Source: Sphingomonas echinoides ATCC 14820
Lineage (GTDB): Bacteria > Pseudomonadota > Alphaproteobacteria > Sphingomonadales > Sphingomonadaceae
Length of the DNA: 64,000 nt
Direction of reading: 5' to 3'
Assembly (NCBI RefSeq): GCF_000241465.1
Contig: NZ_JH584235.1
Location: 1,185,486-1,249,485, forward strand
The translations under genes were made by a program, and so were the position numbers. The notes beneath the pieces were generated by a model. The model did not search any database. It had not been told where the DNA came from and was given only the letters and a program-made list of their open reading frames with translations. Of this stretch, positions 43,248 through 52,449 are shown in pieces (the first letter of the stretch is position 1; each line of letters starts with the position of its first letter).

Positions 43248-43654
43248 GGATGCGCCTTGGGCTCGGGGTCGTTCGGCGGGGTCATCGGCGGTGCGATGGC
43301 GGCGGCGGCGCTATGCACCACGGGCGGCTCGACCATTACCGGCGGTGCCTCGCCGTCATGCTGCTCATCCGCCGCCACTGCGGGCGTATCCGCCATCGGC
43401 AGCATCTGGATGGGCTCAGTGGGATGTTCGCGCATGATCCGCGCGTTTTCCGCCGCCCACTTCTTTTCCATTTCCGCCAATTCGGCCTCGCGCACCATAG
43501 TGTCGAAGCCCGAGCGGAACTGATTGGCGACGCCGCGCACACGCCCGACCCATTGCCCCGCGATCCGCATCGCCTTGGGCAAATCCTTGGGCGGGATGAC
43601 GAGCAGGGCCACGACCCCGAGCAGGATCACCTCGGAGGATGCGACATCGAACAT
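43244..43654 (-). CDS. tatB: Twin-arginine translocase subunit TatB
   Basis: A 136-residue single-span protein with an N-terminal helix (EVILLGVVALLVIPPKDLP), an amphipathic helix and a long acidic/proline-rich tail. It forms the receptor complex with TatC. Located 17 nt after tatA. Confidence 0.9.
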   Translation of the reverse strand: MFDVASSEVILLGVVALLVIPPKDLPKAMRIAGQWVGRVRGVANQFRSGFDTMVREAELAEMEKKWAAENARIMREHPTEPIQMLPMADTPAVAADEQHDGEAPPVMVEPPVVHSAAAAIAPPMTPPNDPEPKAHP

Positions 43655-43671
43655 GGCAACGCGGCGCTAAA

Positions 43672-43908
43672 TCAGATTTCGGTTTCGCGGATGCGATTGC
43701 CGTCGCGGTCAAAGACCGGCTCTGCTGCCTTCTTGGCTTCGATCCGGCTCGGCTCGCGTGCGGGTTCGTCGTCTTCGGCCATGCCCTTCTTGAACGACTT
43801 GATGCCCTTGGCAACGTCGCCCATCATGTTCGAGAACCGGCCGCCGCCCAGGACGAGGATCGCGATCCCGCCGAAGATCAGCCAGTGTACAAAACTCAAA
43901 CCACCCAT
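43672..43908 (-). CDS. tatA: Twin-arginine translocase subunit TatA
   Basis: A 78-residue pore-forming subunit: HWLIFGGIAILVLGGGRFSN membrane helix with the FG hinge, amphipathic helix (GDVAKGIKSFKKGM), and an acidic tail. Confidence 0.92.
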   Translation of the reverse strand: MGGLSFVHWLIFGGIAILVLGGGRFSNMMGDVAKGIKSFKKGMAEDDEPAREPSRIEAKKAAEPVFDRDGNRIRETEI

Positions 43909-43934
43909 GATCGATCTCCTGAATTCCCTCCTAT

Positions 43935-44522
43935 CTAGTCCTCCTCGTCCGAAACTTCCACCTCTCCAGTGGTATCGGCGCGTTCGAAGGCGAGATCGAC
44001 CGGATCGAGCAAGCCTGCGGCGCGCAAATCGTCGATCCCGGGCAAGTCCCGCCTGCTGGCGAGACCGAAATGCGCAAGGAAGCCCGGCGTCGTCGCGTAC
44101 AGCAACGGTCGCCCCGGCACCTCGCGCCGCCCGGCGGGGCGAATCCAGCCCGCCTCCATCAGCACGTCGAGCGTTCCCTTGGAGATGGCCACGCCGCGAA
44201 TGGCCTCGATTTCGGCGCGAGTCGTCGGCTCGTGATAGGCGATGATCGCCAGCGTCTCGATTCCCGCGCGACTGAGCTTGCGTGGCTCTTCATGCGTGCG
44301 ACGCAGCAAATGCGCCATGTCGGCGGCAGTCTGGAAATGCCAGCGCTCGCCGCGCTGCACCAGTTCGATGCCGCGCCCGGCATAATCGGCCTGAAGCGTG
44401 CGGAGCGCAGGGCGCACCTCCGCGCCCTCCAACTGCGCGCGGATCGCATCGACGGTCATCGGTTCGGTCGCGGCGAACAGTACCGCCTCCACCGCGCGGA
44501 CCAACGGGTCGGGCGCGCTCAT
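43935..44522 (-). CDS. scpB: Segregation and condensation protein B
   Basis: A 195-residue winged-helix partner of ScpA and SMC in chromosome condensation. ALRTLQADYAGRGIELVQRG and ETLAIIAYHEPTTRAEIEAI are family hallmarks. The start overlaps the scpA stop by 4 nt. Confidence 0.93.
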   Translation of the reverse strand: MSAPDPLVRAVEAVLFAATEPMTVDAIRAQLEGAEVRPALRTLQADYAGRGIELVQRGERWHFQTAADMAHLLRRTHEEPRKLSRAGIETLAIIAYHEPTTRAEIEAIRGVAISKGTLDVLMEAGWIRPAGRREVPGRPLLYATTPGFLAHFGLASRRDLPGIDDLRAAGLLDPVDLAFERADTTGEVEVSDEED

Positions 44523-45250
44523 GCCAGCGCCCGGATATAGAGCGGCGCGAAGGGCGATTGCTGGCGGAGTTCGATCTTGCCTTGCTTGGCCAGTTCGAGC
44601 GCCGCCAGGAAGCTGGAGGCGAGCGCCGATTTGCGGAAGGTCCCACGTGCTTGCTCAGGCAGGAAGCTTTCGATCGTCGCCCAATCGACGCGCGTGCCGA
44701 CCAACGCCGACACCCGCTCCAGCGCGGTCTCCAGCGTCATCACCGCACGGTGCGCCACGACATGCAGCACCGGGCGGGTGCGTGCACTGATGACGCCGTA
44801 AGCCGCGATCAGATCGTAGATTTCGGCCTGCCACAGCGCCTTGCGCTGCGTGCGCAACCCCTCGGGTGCCCCGCGCAGAAACACATCGCGCCCGACCCGG
44901 TCGCGCGCCACCAGCCGCGCGCCAGCCTCGCGCATCGCGCTCAGCCGTTCGAGCCGCAGTTGCAGCCGCAGCGCCAATTCCTCGGGCGACGGCTCGATTT
45001 CGGGATCGCGCGGCAGCAGCAGGCCCGATTTGAGATAGGCAAGCCACGCCGCCATCACCAGATAATCGGCGGCCAGCTCCAGCTTGATCGCGCGCGCCTG
45101 CTCAACGAAGCGCAGATATTGATCGACCAGCGCCAGAATCGAAATGGCTTTCAGATCCACCTTCTGGTTGCGCGCAAGCGCCAGCAGCACGTCGAGCGGG
45201 CCTTCCCACCCTTCCAAATCAAGCGTGAGGGTTGCGGAATCTTCGGTCAT
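44519..45250 (-). CDS. scpA: Segregation and condensation protein A
   Basis: A 243-residue kleisin that bridges the SMC heads. EGPLDVLLALARNQKVDL is the family N-terminus (SMC neck binding). Its ATG overlaps the nagZ stop by one base (TAATG). Upstream nagZ ends with a palindromic repeat 17 nt from this start. Confidence 0.93.
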   Translation of the reverse strand: MTEDSATLTLDLEGWEGPLDVLLALARNQKVDLKAISILALVDQYLRFVEQARAIKLELAADYLVMAAWLAYLKSGLLLPRDPEIEPSPEELALRLQLRLERLSAMREAGARLVARDRVGRDVFLRGAPEGLRTQRKALWQAEIYDLIAAYGVISARTRPVLHVVAHRAVMTLETALERVSALVGTRVDWATIESFLPEQARGTFRKSALASSFLAALELAKQGKIELRQQSPFAPLYIRALA

Positions 45251-46299
45251 TACCCGAAGCCTAGCAAATCCTCCCCGGGCCGGGGAGGATTGTACGTCAG
45301 CGCTAATAGGGCATCGCGCTTGGCAATCAACGCTGCCATGTCACCCGCAGGCCGGACGCCCGCAACCGTCGCCATCGCGCGATCGAGCCGCGCGCGCGAT
45401 ACCGCCGACATCGGGTCGAGCCGGTCGATAATGGCCTCCATCTCATCCATCCGTCCCCAACAATCGAGCACCAGGTCGCACCCGGCCGCGATCGCCCCGG
45501 CGGCTTTATCGCCCGCCGTGCCCGACAGCGCCTTCATGTCGATGTCATCTGTCATCAACAGTCCGTCAAACCCGATTCGCTGCCGGATGATCTGCTCGAC
45601 CACTACCGGCGAAAGCGTCGCCGGGCGTTCGGCGTCCCAGGCTTCGAACACGATATGCGAGGTCATCCCCATCGGAGCGTCGTTCAACCGGGCGAACGGC
45701 TCCAGATCGACCGCCAATTCGGCATCGGAAGCGGTGACCGTCGGGAGGTGGTAATGCGTGTCGAGCTTGGCGCGGCCATGCCCCGGCATATGCTTGACCA
45801 CGCCGACCACGCCGCCACGCTGCAACCCCTGCAGGATCGCGCGCCCCAAAGCGGCGACGCGCATCGGCTCCGACCCGAGCGCGCGGATCGTGATCGCCTC
45901 GGTCGTGTCGGGCTGCATCACGTCGAGCAAGGGCATACAATCGACGTTGATGCCAACCTCGGCCAGCATCAGCGCAATCGCCTCGGCATTGGCGTTGGCC
46001 GCCTCGATCGCGGAAATGGGCGCAATGTCGTACAAAGCGCCGAACGCTGGCCCGGCGGGAAAGCTCGGCCATTCGGGCGGCCCCATCCGCGCGACGCGCC
46101 CCCCCTCCTGATCAATCAGGATCGGAACGTCGTCGCGGCCCGACAGGTCGCGCAGGCTATCGGTCAGCGCCCGCACTTGCGCGCGCGTCTCGATGTTGCG
46201 CTTGAACAGAATATACCCAGCCGGGTCAGCGCGCGTGAAAAAGGCGCGCTCGGCGGGGGTCAGGGCAAGGCCGGAAAGGCCGAAGATGACGGGCTTCAT
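45250..46299 (-). CDS. nagZ: Beta-N-acetylhexosaminidase NagZ with repeat-encoded C-terminus
   Basis: A 349-residue GH3 enzyme that removes GlcNAc from muropeptides during cell-wall recycling. KHMPGHGRAKLDTHYHLP is the catalytic loop with the acid/base histidine; FDGLLMTDDIDMKAL contains the nucleophile aspartate. The last ~13 residues (NPPRPGEDLLGFG) are largely encoded by a palindrome (45267-45291). The stop overlaps scpA. Confidence 0.93.
   Translation of the reverse strand: MKPVIFGLSGLALTPAERAFFTRADPAGYILFKRNIETRAQVRALTDSLRDLSGRDDVPILIDQEGGRVARMGPPEWPSFPAGPAFGALYDIAPISAIEAANANAEAIALMLAEVGINVDCMPLLDVMQPDTTEAITIRALGSEPMRVAALGRAILQGLQRGGVVGVVKHMPGHGRAKLDTHYHLPTVTASDAELAVDLEPFARLNDAPMGMTSHIVFEAWDAERPATLSPVVVEQIIRQRIGFDGLLMTDDIDMKALSGTAGDKAAGAIAAGCDLVLDCWGRMDEMEAIIDRLDPMSAVSRARLDRAMATVAGVRPAGDMAALIAKRDALLALTYNPPRPGEDLLGFG
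45267..45291. repeat. Palindromic repeat at the 3' end of nagZ
   Basis: Perfect 12-bp arms AATCCTCCCCGG (45267-45278) and complement (45280-45291) around one G. It lies in the nagZ frame and encodes NPPRPGED. Confidence 0.82.
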
Positions 46300-46379
46300 T
46301 CCCGTTGCCTACAAGCCCGGTGCCGGCCTGAGTAGCCCCTACCGGCGCAACCGGTCAAAAAGCGGAACAGCGGGGTGCC

Positions 46380-47057
46380 TCAATCGTGGGGTACGAAGCA
46401 CGCCTGTCCCGCCGCCGCCAGCTTGCCGCACAGGCTGCTCGCCTGCCCCGCGCTGCCCGCATTCACGCGCAAACGATACACCGTCTTGCCGTTGACCTGC
46501 GCCGCCTGCACCGATTTCCCAAGCGGCGCGAGATAGGCGTAGCTCTTCGAAATCTTGCCCCAGGCGGCATTCGCCTCGGCTTCATCGGGGAAGGAGCCGA
46601 GCTGGACCAATGCTCCGCCCGACGACGCGCCCTTGGCCGACGGGATTGCGGTGACGGCCTTGTCCGATCCGGTGACAACCGGGGCCGGCGCGACCTTTTT
46701 ACCCTCGACCGGTTTCTCCGGCAGTGCCTTCATGTCGATCGACGCATTGGCGGTTCCGGCACCATTGCTGGTGGCGATCGCGGTATCGCCCTCGCCTTCG
46801 ACCTTGAGCCCACCGGGATCATCCGGCTTGACCTTATAGTCGCCCGCCTGGGCGGTGATCAGCGCGCCATTGCCGTCAACGCTCTGGTGCTTCTTATAAT
46901 ATTGGTAGCCGAGGATCGCCGCCGCAACGATCGCCAGCGCGACCACGACCAGCAGGATGATCCGCACGATCGACGGGCCATCGTCATAATCGTCTTCGAC
47001 CGTCTCCAGCCAGGGGAGCCGATCCTCATCGCGGACATCGAATTCGCCGGTCGCCAT
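46380..47057 (-). CDS. SPOR domain membrane protein
   Basis: A 225-residue bitopic protein: cytoplasmic N-terminus (MATGEFDVRDEDRLPWLE), one membrane helix (about 32-53), linker, and C-terminal SPOR domain (about 145-222) that binds denuded septal peptidoglycan. Ends with a cysteine-containing strand (CFVPHD). ATG overlaps the argS stop by one base. Confidence 0.87.
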   Translation of the reverse strand: MATGEFDVRDEDRLPWLETVEDDYDDGPSIVRIILLVVVALAIVAAAILGYQYYKKHQSVDGNGALITAQAGDYKVKPDDPGGLKVEGEGDTAIATSNGAGTANASIDMKALPEKPVEGKKVAPAPVVTGSDKAVTAIPSAKGASSGGALVQLGSFPDEAEANAAWGKISKSYAYLAPLGKSVQAAQVNGKTVYRLRVNAGSAGQASSLCGKLAAAGQACFVPHD

Positions 47058-48781
47058 CAGTTCATCTCCTGGACCGCCTGGACCCCCATGATCCCCAACC
47101 CGTTGCGGATAATCTGCCCGATCGCGTCGGCCAAGAAAAGCCGTGCGCATGTCATGGCAGGATTGTCCGGCAGCAGGAAGCGGCGGTCGGGCCGGTCGTT
47201 TCCGACGTTCCACAAAGCGTGGAGCGAGGCTGCCAAGTCATAGAGATAAAAGGCAATCCGGTGCGGTTCGCGTGCCGCCGCTGCCGTATCGACGATGCGC
47301 GGGAACTGCGCGGCGAACTTCACCAGCGCCAGGTCTTCCGTATCAAGTTGGGACAGGTCGACCGAATCGCACACAATCCCCGCCTCCGCCGCACGCCGGT
47401 GCAGCGATGCGACGCGCGCATGGGCGTAATTGACGTAGAAAACGGGATTGTCCTTCGAGGCTTCCACCACCTTGGCAAAATCGAAGTCCATCTGCGCATC
47501 GGCCTTGCGCGTCAGCATGGTGAAGCGGACGACATCCTTGCCGACTTCACGCACGACATCGGCCAGCGTGACGAAATTGCCCGCGCGCTTGGACATTTTG
47601 ATCGGCTCGCCATTCCGCATCAGCCGCACCATCTGGACGAGCTTGACGTCGAAACGCGTCTTGCCGCCGGTCAGCGCCTGCACCGCCGCGACGATGCGCT
47701 TGACCGTACCGGCATGGTCGGCACCCCAAATGTCGATCAGCGCGTCCGCCGTCTGCGCCTTCTGGTAATGGTAAGCGAGATCGGCGCCGAAATAGGTCCA
47801 TTGCCCGTTCGACTTCTTGATCGGCCGATCCTGATCATCGCCAAATTGCGTCGAGCGGAACAGCGGCAGCACGACCGGCTCCCAATCGTCCAGTTCCTGG
47901 CCCTTCGGCGCTTCGAGCAGACCATCGTAGATCAGCCCCCGCGCGCGCAGGTCATGCTCGGCGGCTTCGGGTTTGCCCGCCGCCTGCAATTCCGCCTCGG
48001 ACGAGAACAGGTCGTGATGGATGCCGAGCAAGGCAAGGTCGGCCTTGATGAGTTCCAGCATCGCCGCGACGGCGCGCGTGCGGAACAACACCAGCCAGTC
48101 ACCCTCGGGCTTGCCGACATAGGCATCGCCAAATTCGGCAGCCAACGCCTGGCCGACCGGAATCAGATAATCACCCGGATACAGGCCCTCGGGGATTTCG
48201 ATCGTCGCGCCCAGTGCCTCCAAATACCGCATGTGAACCGAGCGCGCGAGCACATCGACCTGCCCACCGGCATCGTTGACATAATATTCGCGGATCACCT
48301 TGTGCCCGGAAAATTCGAGCAGGCTCGCCAGCGCATCGCCCACCACCGCGCCGCGGCAATGCCCCATGTGCATTGGCCCGGTCGGATTGGCCGAGACATA
48401 TTCGACGTTCACCGTAAGGCCCGCGCCGCGCGACGAGCGCCCATAATCGTCGCCCGCATCGCGGATCGCGGACAATTCGGCGCGCCAGGTGTCGTCGGTC
48501 AGCGTCATGTTGATGAAGCCCGGGCCCGCCACGGCGACGCTCGCCACCTCGTCCAGCTCGCCCAGCTTCGCCGCGATCTTGTCGGCCAGCGCGCGCGGAT
48601 TGGTGGCGGCGGGCTTGGCCAGCACCATCGCGGCATTGGTCGCCAGATCGCCATGCGTGGTATCGCGCGGCGGCTCGACCGTGACATTGGCGCGGCTCAG
48701 CCCGCTCGGCAAATCACCGCTGGCTTCAAGGGCATCGAGCACCGCATCGATATGCGCGGCGAAACGGGTGTACAGGGTCAT
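47057..48781 (-). CDS. argS: Arginyl-tRNA synthetase
   Basis: A 574-residue class I synthetase. The HIGH signature appears as HMGHCRGAVVGD in SANPTGPMHMGH, and the KMSK-like loop as KMSKRAGNFVTL. The N-terminal Add1 domain and C-terminal DALR anticodon-binding domain are present. ATG 48781 gives the family start. It heads the leftward run argS-SPOR-nagZ-scpA-scpB-tatABC. Confidence 0.95.
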   Translation of the reverse strand: MTLYTRFAAHIDAVLDALEASGDLPSGLSRANVTVEPPRDTTHGDLATNAAMVLAKPAATNPRALADKIAAKLGELDEVASVAVAGPGFINMTLTDDTWRAELSAIRDAGDDYGRSSRGAGLTVNVEYVSANPTGPMHMGHCRGAVVGDALASLLEFSGHKVIREYYVNDAGGQVDVLARSVHMRYLEALGATIEIPEGLYPGDYLIPVGQALAAEFGDAYVGKPEGDWLVLFRTRAVAAMLELIKADLALLGIHHDLFSSEAELQAAGKPEAAEHDLRARGLIYDGLLEAPKGQELDDWEPVVLPLFRSTQFGDDQDRPIKKSNGQWTYFGADLAYHYQKAQTADALIDIWGADHAGTVKRIVAAVQALTGGKTRFDVKLVQMVRLMRNGEPIKMSKRAGNFVTLADVVREVGKDVVRFTMLTRKADAQMDFDFAKVVEASKDNPVFYVNYAHARVASLHRRAAEAGIVCDSVDLSQLDTEDLALVKFAAQFPRIVDTAAAAREPHRIAFYLYDLAASLHALWNVGNDRPDRRFLLPDNPAMTCARLFLADAIGQIIRNGLGIMGVQAVQEMN

Positions 48782-49010
48782 GGCAAGTCCGGTCATGTAA
48801 GCGAGCGCGGGCCTTAGCCGAGTTCGCCCCGCTGGGCAAAACATGGCTGGCGGGCAACCCGCCTTTACCCGGCATACCGATGCCCTCGTGATTTCGATTT
48901 CCTGAGGCGACACACCGCGTTATGCTGATTTTCGTCTTGGAATGGCGTTGTGTTTTTCTTTCCAATCCCCCGCGATGATAAGCGTCCCCGCGTTCCGCCC
49001 GAGGCCTGCC

Positions 49011-50765
49011 ATGCGACTGTTGCGATTGCTTCTGCCAGCGATGGCGGTGTTGGCTCCCGTTCCCGCCATGGCGGCCTGCGAAGCCAGCAAGATCGTCGAT
49101 TTCCCCGTCACCATGGCGGGACCGGAGCCGATGGTGGAGGCCAAGTTCGGCAATAAAGCGGCACGCTTCATCCTCGACAGCGGGGCGTTCTACAGCACCC
49201 TTTCTGCCGCCAGCGCAGCGGAGTTCGGCCTGCGCGTCACCCCCGCCCCGCTCTGGTTTCGCCCCAAAGGCATTGGTGGCGACACCTCAGCAGGGGTTGC
49301 CGTCGCCACGAACTTTTCGCTTGCGGGCGTCACCATCCCGAAAATCGATTTCGTCGTTGGCGGCAGCGATACCGGCACCACCGGCTTGATCGGGCAGAAC
49401 ATTCTGGGCCTGGCCGATGTCGAATATGATCTGCCGCACGGCGTCGTCCGCTTGATCAAGACGCAGGGCTGCCGCGCCAGCAATCTCGCTTATTGGGCGG
49501 GTACCAAGCCGGTGACGATCGTTTCGCTTGAAACCGAACCCGACAGCCGGTTCAAGCCGCACACGATTGGCACGGTCCTGATCAATGGCATGAAAGTGCG
49601 CGCGATGTTCGACAGCGGCGCGCAAAGCTCGATGCTGTCGCTGGCGATGGCGAAGCGTCTCGGCGTCACTCCCGAAACGCCCGGGGTGGTTGCGGTGGGG
49701 TCAAGCCACGGCCTGGGCCAGCATTCGGTGCCGGCTTGGCGAGCGACGTTCGACACGATCGACATTGGCGGCGAGGCGATCCGCCACCCCAAAATTCGGA
49801 TCGCGCAAGTGGATCTGGGCCATGCCGACATGCTGATCGGGGTCGATTTCTTCCTCACCCATCGCATGTTTGTTTCGAACACACTGCGCCGACTTTTCAT
49901 TACCTATGAAGGCGGCCCTGTTTTCGGCCTGTCGCCCAAGACCGTGTTTTCTGCCGACGGCACCGCGCTCGACTTGACCAACAAGGCCGCCGAGCCAACC
50001 ACTGCAGACGAATATAGTCGGCGCGGCGCGGTCTACGCCTCCAATCGACACTTCCCCGAGGCGTTGGCGGACTTCGACAAGGCCTGCGCACTGGCACCGA
50101 CCGAGGCGCGCTATTTCTACCAGCGCGCGTTGGCGCATCTCGCCAGTCTGCAATTCGACAAGGCCGTGGCTGATCTCGACAAGACCATCACCCTTGATCC
50201 AACCCTGGTGGACGCACGGCTGACGCGCGCCTCGATGCGGATGCGGCGCGGCAATCAGGCCGGTGCCAATGACGATGTCCAGGCGGCCGATGCCGCGCTT
50301 GCGCCGTCGTCGGAGAAGCGCCTGACCGTGGCGAGCTTCTTCAACGATCTCGATCGTCCTGACGACGCGCTGCGCAACTATGACCTGTGGCTAAAGAGTC
50401 ATCCTGAGGACAGTGCGCGCGGCAGCGCCTTCAACGGCCGCTGCTGGGCCCGGGGACTGCTCAATCGCGACCTCGACAAGGCGCTGGCGGACTGCAACGC
50501 CGCGATCAGGGCCGATCCCAAGCGCTCCACCTTTCTCGACAGCCGCGCTCTGGTGCGGCTGCGGCGTGGCGAGCTGCAACAGGCACTGGCGGATTATGAT
50601 GCCGCGCTGGCGCTCGCGCCGCGCACCGCATGGTCGCTCTATATGCGCGGAGTGACCAACAAGCGGGCTGGCAACGCCGCCCAGGCAGCGGCCGATCGCA
50701 CGGCGGCGCTCAGCATCAATCCCAAGGTCGCAGAGCGAGCGCGCAAGATCGGCTTCGACGACTAG
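49011..50765 (+). CDS. Exported protein with two retropepsin-like aspartyl protease domains and TPR repeats
   Basis: A 584-residue exported protein. After a signal peptide (MRLLRLLLPAMAVLAPVPAMA) come two retropepsin-like domains, each with the active-site triad: FILDSGAFYSTL (about residue 60) and AMFDSGAQSSML (about 200). TPR units follow from about 345 to 580 (for example YSRRGAVYASNRHFPEALAD). ATG 49011 is supported by GAGG upstream. Two catalytic aspartates in one chain could form an internal pseudo-dimer. Substrate unknown. Confidence 0.8.
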   Translation: MRLLRLLLPAMAVLAPVPAMAACEASKIVDFPVTMAGPEPMVEAKFGNKAARFILDSGAFYSTLSAASAAEFGLRVTPAPLWFRPKGIGGDTSAGVAVATNFSLAGVTIPKIDFVVGGSDTGTTGLIGQNILGLADVEYDLPHGVVRLIKTQGCRASNLAYWAGTKPVTIVSLETEPDSRFKPHTIGTVLINGMKVRAMFDSGAQSSMLSLAMAKRLGVTPETPGVVAVGSSHGLGQHSVPAWRATFDTIDIGGEAIRHPKIRIAQVDLGHADMLIGVDFFLTHRMFVSNTLRRLFITYEGGPVFGLSPKTVFSADGTALDLTNKAAEPTTADEYSRRGAVYASNRHFPEALADFDKACALAPTEARYFYQRALAHLASLQFDKAVADLDKTITLDPTLVDARLTRASMRMRRGNQAGANDDVQAADAALAPSSEKRLTVASFFNDLDRPDDALRNYDLWLKSHPEDSARGSAFNGRCWARGLLNRDLDKALADCNAAIRADPKRSTFLDSRALVRLRRGELQQALADYDAALALAPRTAWSLYMRGVTNKRAGNAAQAAADRTAALSINPKVAERARKIGFDD

Positions 50766-50779
50766 GCGAAGCGCCCGCG

Positions 50780-51178
50780 CTACGCCTTCATCATCGCGCC
50801 TGCCATGCGGAGAAAGGCTTGCTGCATCTGGGTGCCAAGCGCCTTTTCGACGCGCGCGTCGGCCAGTGCCCGGCTCATCGCTTCCACCCACTGCGCTGCC
50901 GTCTCGGGGGTAATTCCCATCGCGCGGTGCATCGACATGATGCAGGTGCCCGGCCGCGCATCGAACCAGTCGCGCGGCCCACCGAGCCAAGCGGAGAGAA
51001 ACTGCGTCAGCGACACGCGCATCGGGAACAGATCCTCCTCGTGCATTGCCCGCAAGGGGGCGTAGCGCGGATCGTCCTGCATCAGATCGTAGAAGCGTTC
51101 GACCACCGTTCGCACGCCCTCGGTGCCGCCAATCCGCTCGAACAAAGAGGGTGCGGTCGCTTCGGCAGTGGCAGTCAT
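50780..51178 (-). CDS. Truncated haemoglobin (group II-like)
   Basis: A 132-residue 2-on-2 globin. LFERIGGTEGVRTVVERFYD and SAWLGGPRDWF are typical, and a histidine in IMSMHRAMGI is the likely proximal ligand. AAQWVEAM carries the group II G8 tryptophan. It probably binds oxygen or NO in oxidative-stress physiology. Confidence 0.85.
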   Translation of the reverse strand: MTATAEATAPSLFERIGGTEGVRTVVERFYDLMQDDPRYAPLRAMHEEDLFPMRVSLTQFLSAWLGGPRDWFDARPGTCIMSMHRAMGITPETAAQWVEAMSRALADARVEKALGTQMQQAFLRMAGAMMKA

Positions 51179-51206
51179 GTCTGAGGCTCCGGTCGGCAGT
51201 GGGGTG

Positions 51207-52388
51207 TCATTGCTGCATCAGCCGCCGCGTGATCGCCGCCCGCACCATCGGCAGGCGCGCGGCCGCACGCAGCGCAAGCGGACGCGCCACCCGCGCGACC
51301 GGCCCGTCATCCGTATAGAGCCGTACCAGCAGGTTGGTAGAGGCATAGAGCGGCGCGCTCGCCAGCCGATGCGCCGCCTGATAGCGGCGCAGCAGCATGT
51401 TTGCGGCAATGTCCTGTCCGTTCTGCGCGGCCTGGGCGATCAACTCCGCGAGTTTCGCAGCCCCCTGCAACCCCAGGTTGAAGCCATGCGCCGTCACCGG
51501 ATGCATCCCGACCGCCGCGTCGCCAATCAAGGCTGCGCGCCGGGTGACGAAGCGGTGGGCATAGGTCGTCGTGAGTGGATAGACATGCGGCCCTTCAAGC
51601 ACCTGCATCGGCCCGAGACGCGCCCGGAAACGGCGCGTGAATTCGTTACCCAGCGCGGTGCAATCCAGCGCCGCCAACGCGTCGATCGCGGCTGACGGCA
51701 AGGTCAGCACCGCCGAGGATGTGCGACCGTCCGCAAGCGGCAGCATCGCGATCGTCTGGCCATGGCCGAACCATTCGGTGGCGCCGCCGCGATGCGCCGC
51801 CGCGTGGGCGACACGCGCAACCAGCATCGACCGGCCCAACGGGTTGATCTGCGCGCCGATTTCCAATTGCTGCCGCACGAAGGAAAAGCGCGAATCCGCG
51901 CCGACCAGCAACCGCGCCGACAGCGAGCGCCCGTCATCCAGCGTCACCGTCGCGCAGTCCAGGTCGGTCCGCACGCCCCGGATAGACGCGCCCGCCAGCA
52001 CCGTCAGACCGGCCTGCCCGTCGATCGCCTCGAACAGCGCGCGCCGGATCTGCTGGTTGGACACGAGCGAGCCGAGCCGGTCGCCCGGATTGGGTCCAGC
52101 AAAGGACAAGGCGAAGGATTGCCCACCATTCAGCACACGCGCTTCGCGGAGCGGCGCGATCTCGGCCGGGTCGAGACGTTGCCAGGCACCCAGCCGCTGC
52201 AGCGTCGCGATCGAGCGGTGGGTCAGCGCAATCTCGCGACCGTCGCACGGCGGTGCCGCCAGTGTCTCCGCCGGGGCCCGATCGATGATGCCGATACGCA
52301 GGCGCGTACCGGCCAGCGCGCGTGCCAGCGCAAGCCCGGCGGGGCCCGCACCCGCAATGAGGACGTCATAAGGTTGCGACAGGGTCAT
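51207..52388 (-). CDS. UbiH/UbiM-like FAD-dependent ubiquinone hydroxylase
   Basis: A 393-residue FAD monooxygenase. The N-terminal dinucleotide-binding loop is DVLIAGAGPAGLALARALAG and the second FAD motif is RRAALIGDAAVGMHPVTAHG. It belongs to the UbiH/Coq6 group that hydroxylates ubiquinone precursors; whether it corresponds to UbiM, UbiH or UbiF function is open. ATG 52388 is chosen at the FAD motif. Confidence 0.83.
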   Translation of the reverse strand: MTLSQPYDVLIAGAGPAGLALARALAGTRLRIGIIDRAPAETLAAPPCDGREIALTHRSIATLQRLGAWQRLDPAEIAPLREARVLNGGQSFALSFAGPNPGDRLGSLVSNQQIRRALFEAIDGQAGLTVLAGASIRGVRTDLDCATVTLDDGRSLSARLLVGADSRFSFVRQQLEIGAQINPLGRSMLVARVAHAAAHRGGATEWFGHGQTIAMLPLADGRTSSAVLTLPSAAIDALAALDCTALGNEFTRRFRARLGPMQVLEGPHVYPLTTTYAHRFVTRRAALIGDAAVGMHPVTAHGFNLGLQGAAKLAELIAQAAQNGQDIAANMLLRRYQAAHRLASAPLYASTNLLVRLYTDDGPVARVARPLALRAAARLPMVRAAITRRLMQQ

Positions 52389-52449
52389 CGCGTGGCTTTC
52401 GCCCGGGATCGCCCGGCGCGCTTTGCGCGAGATCAAGCGCCCCGCAAAA

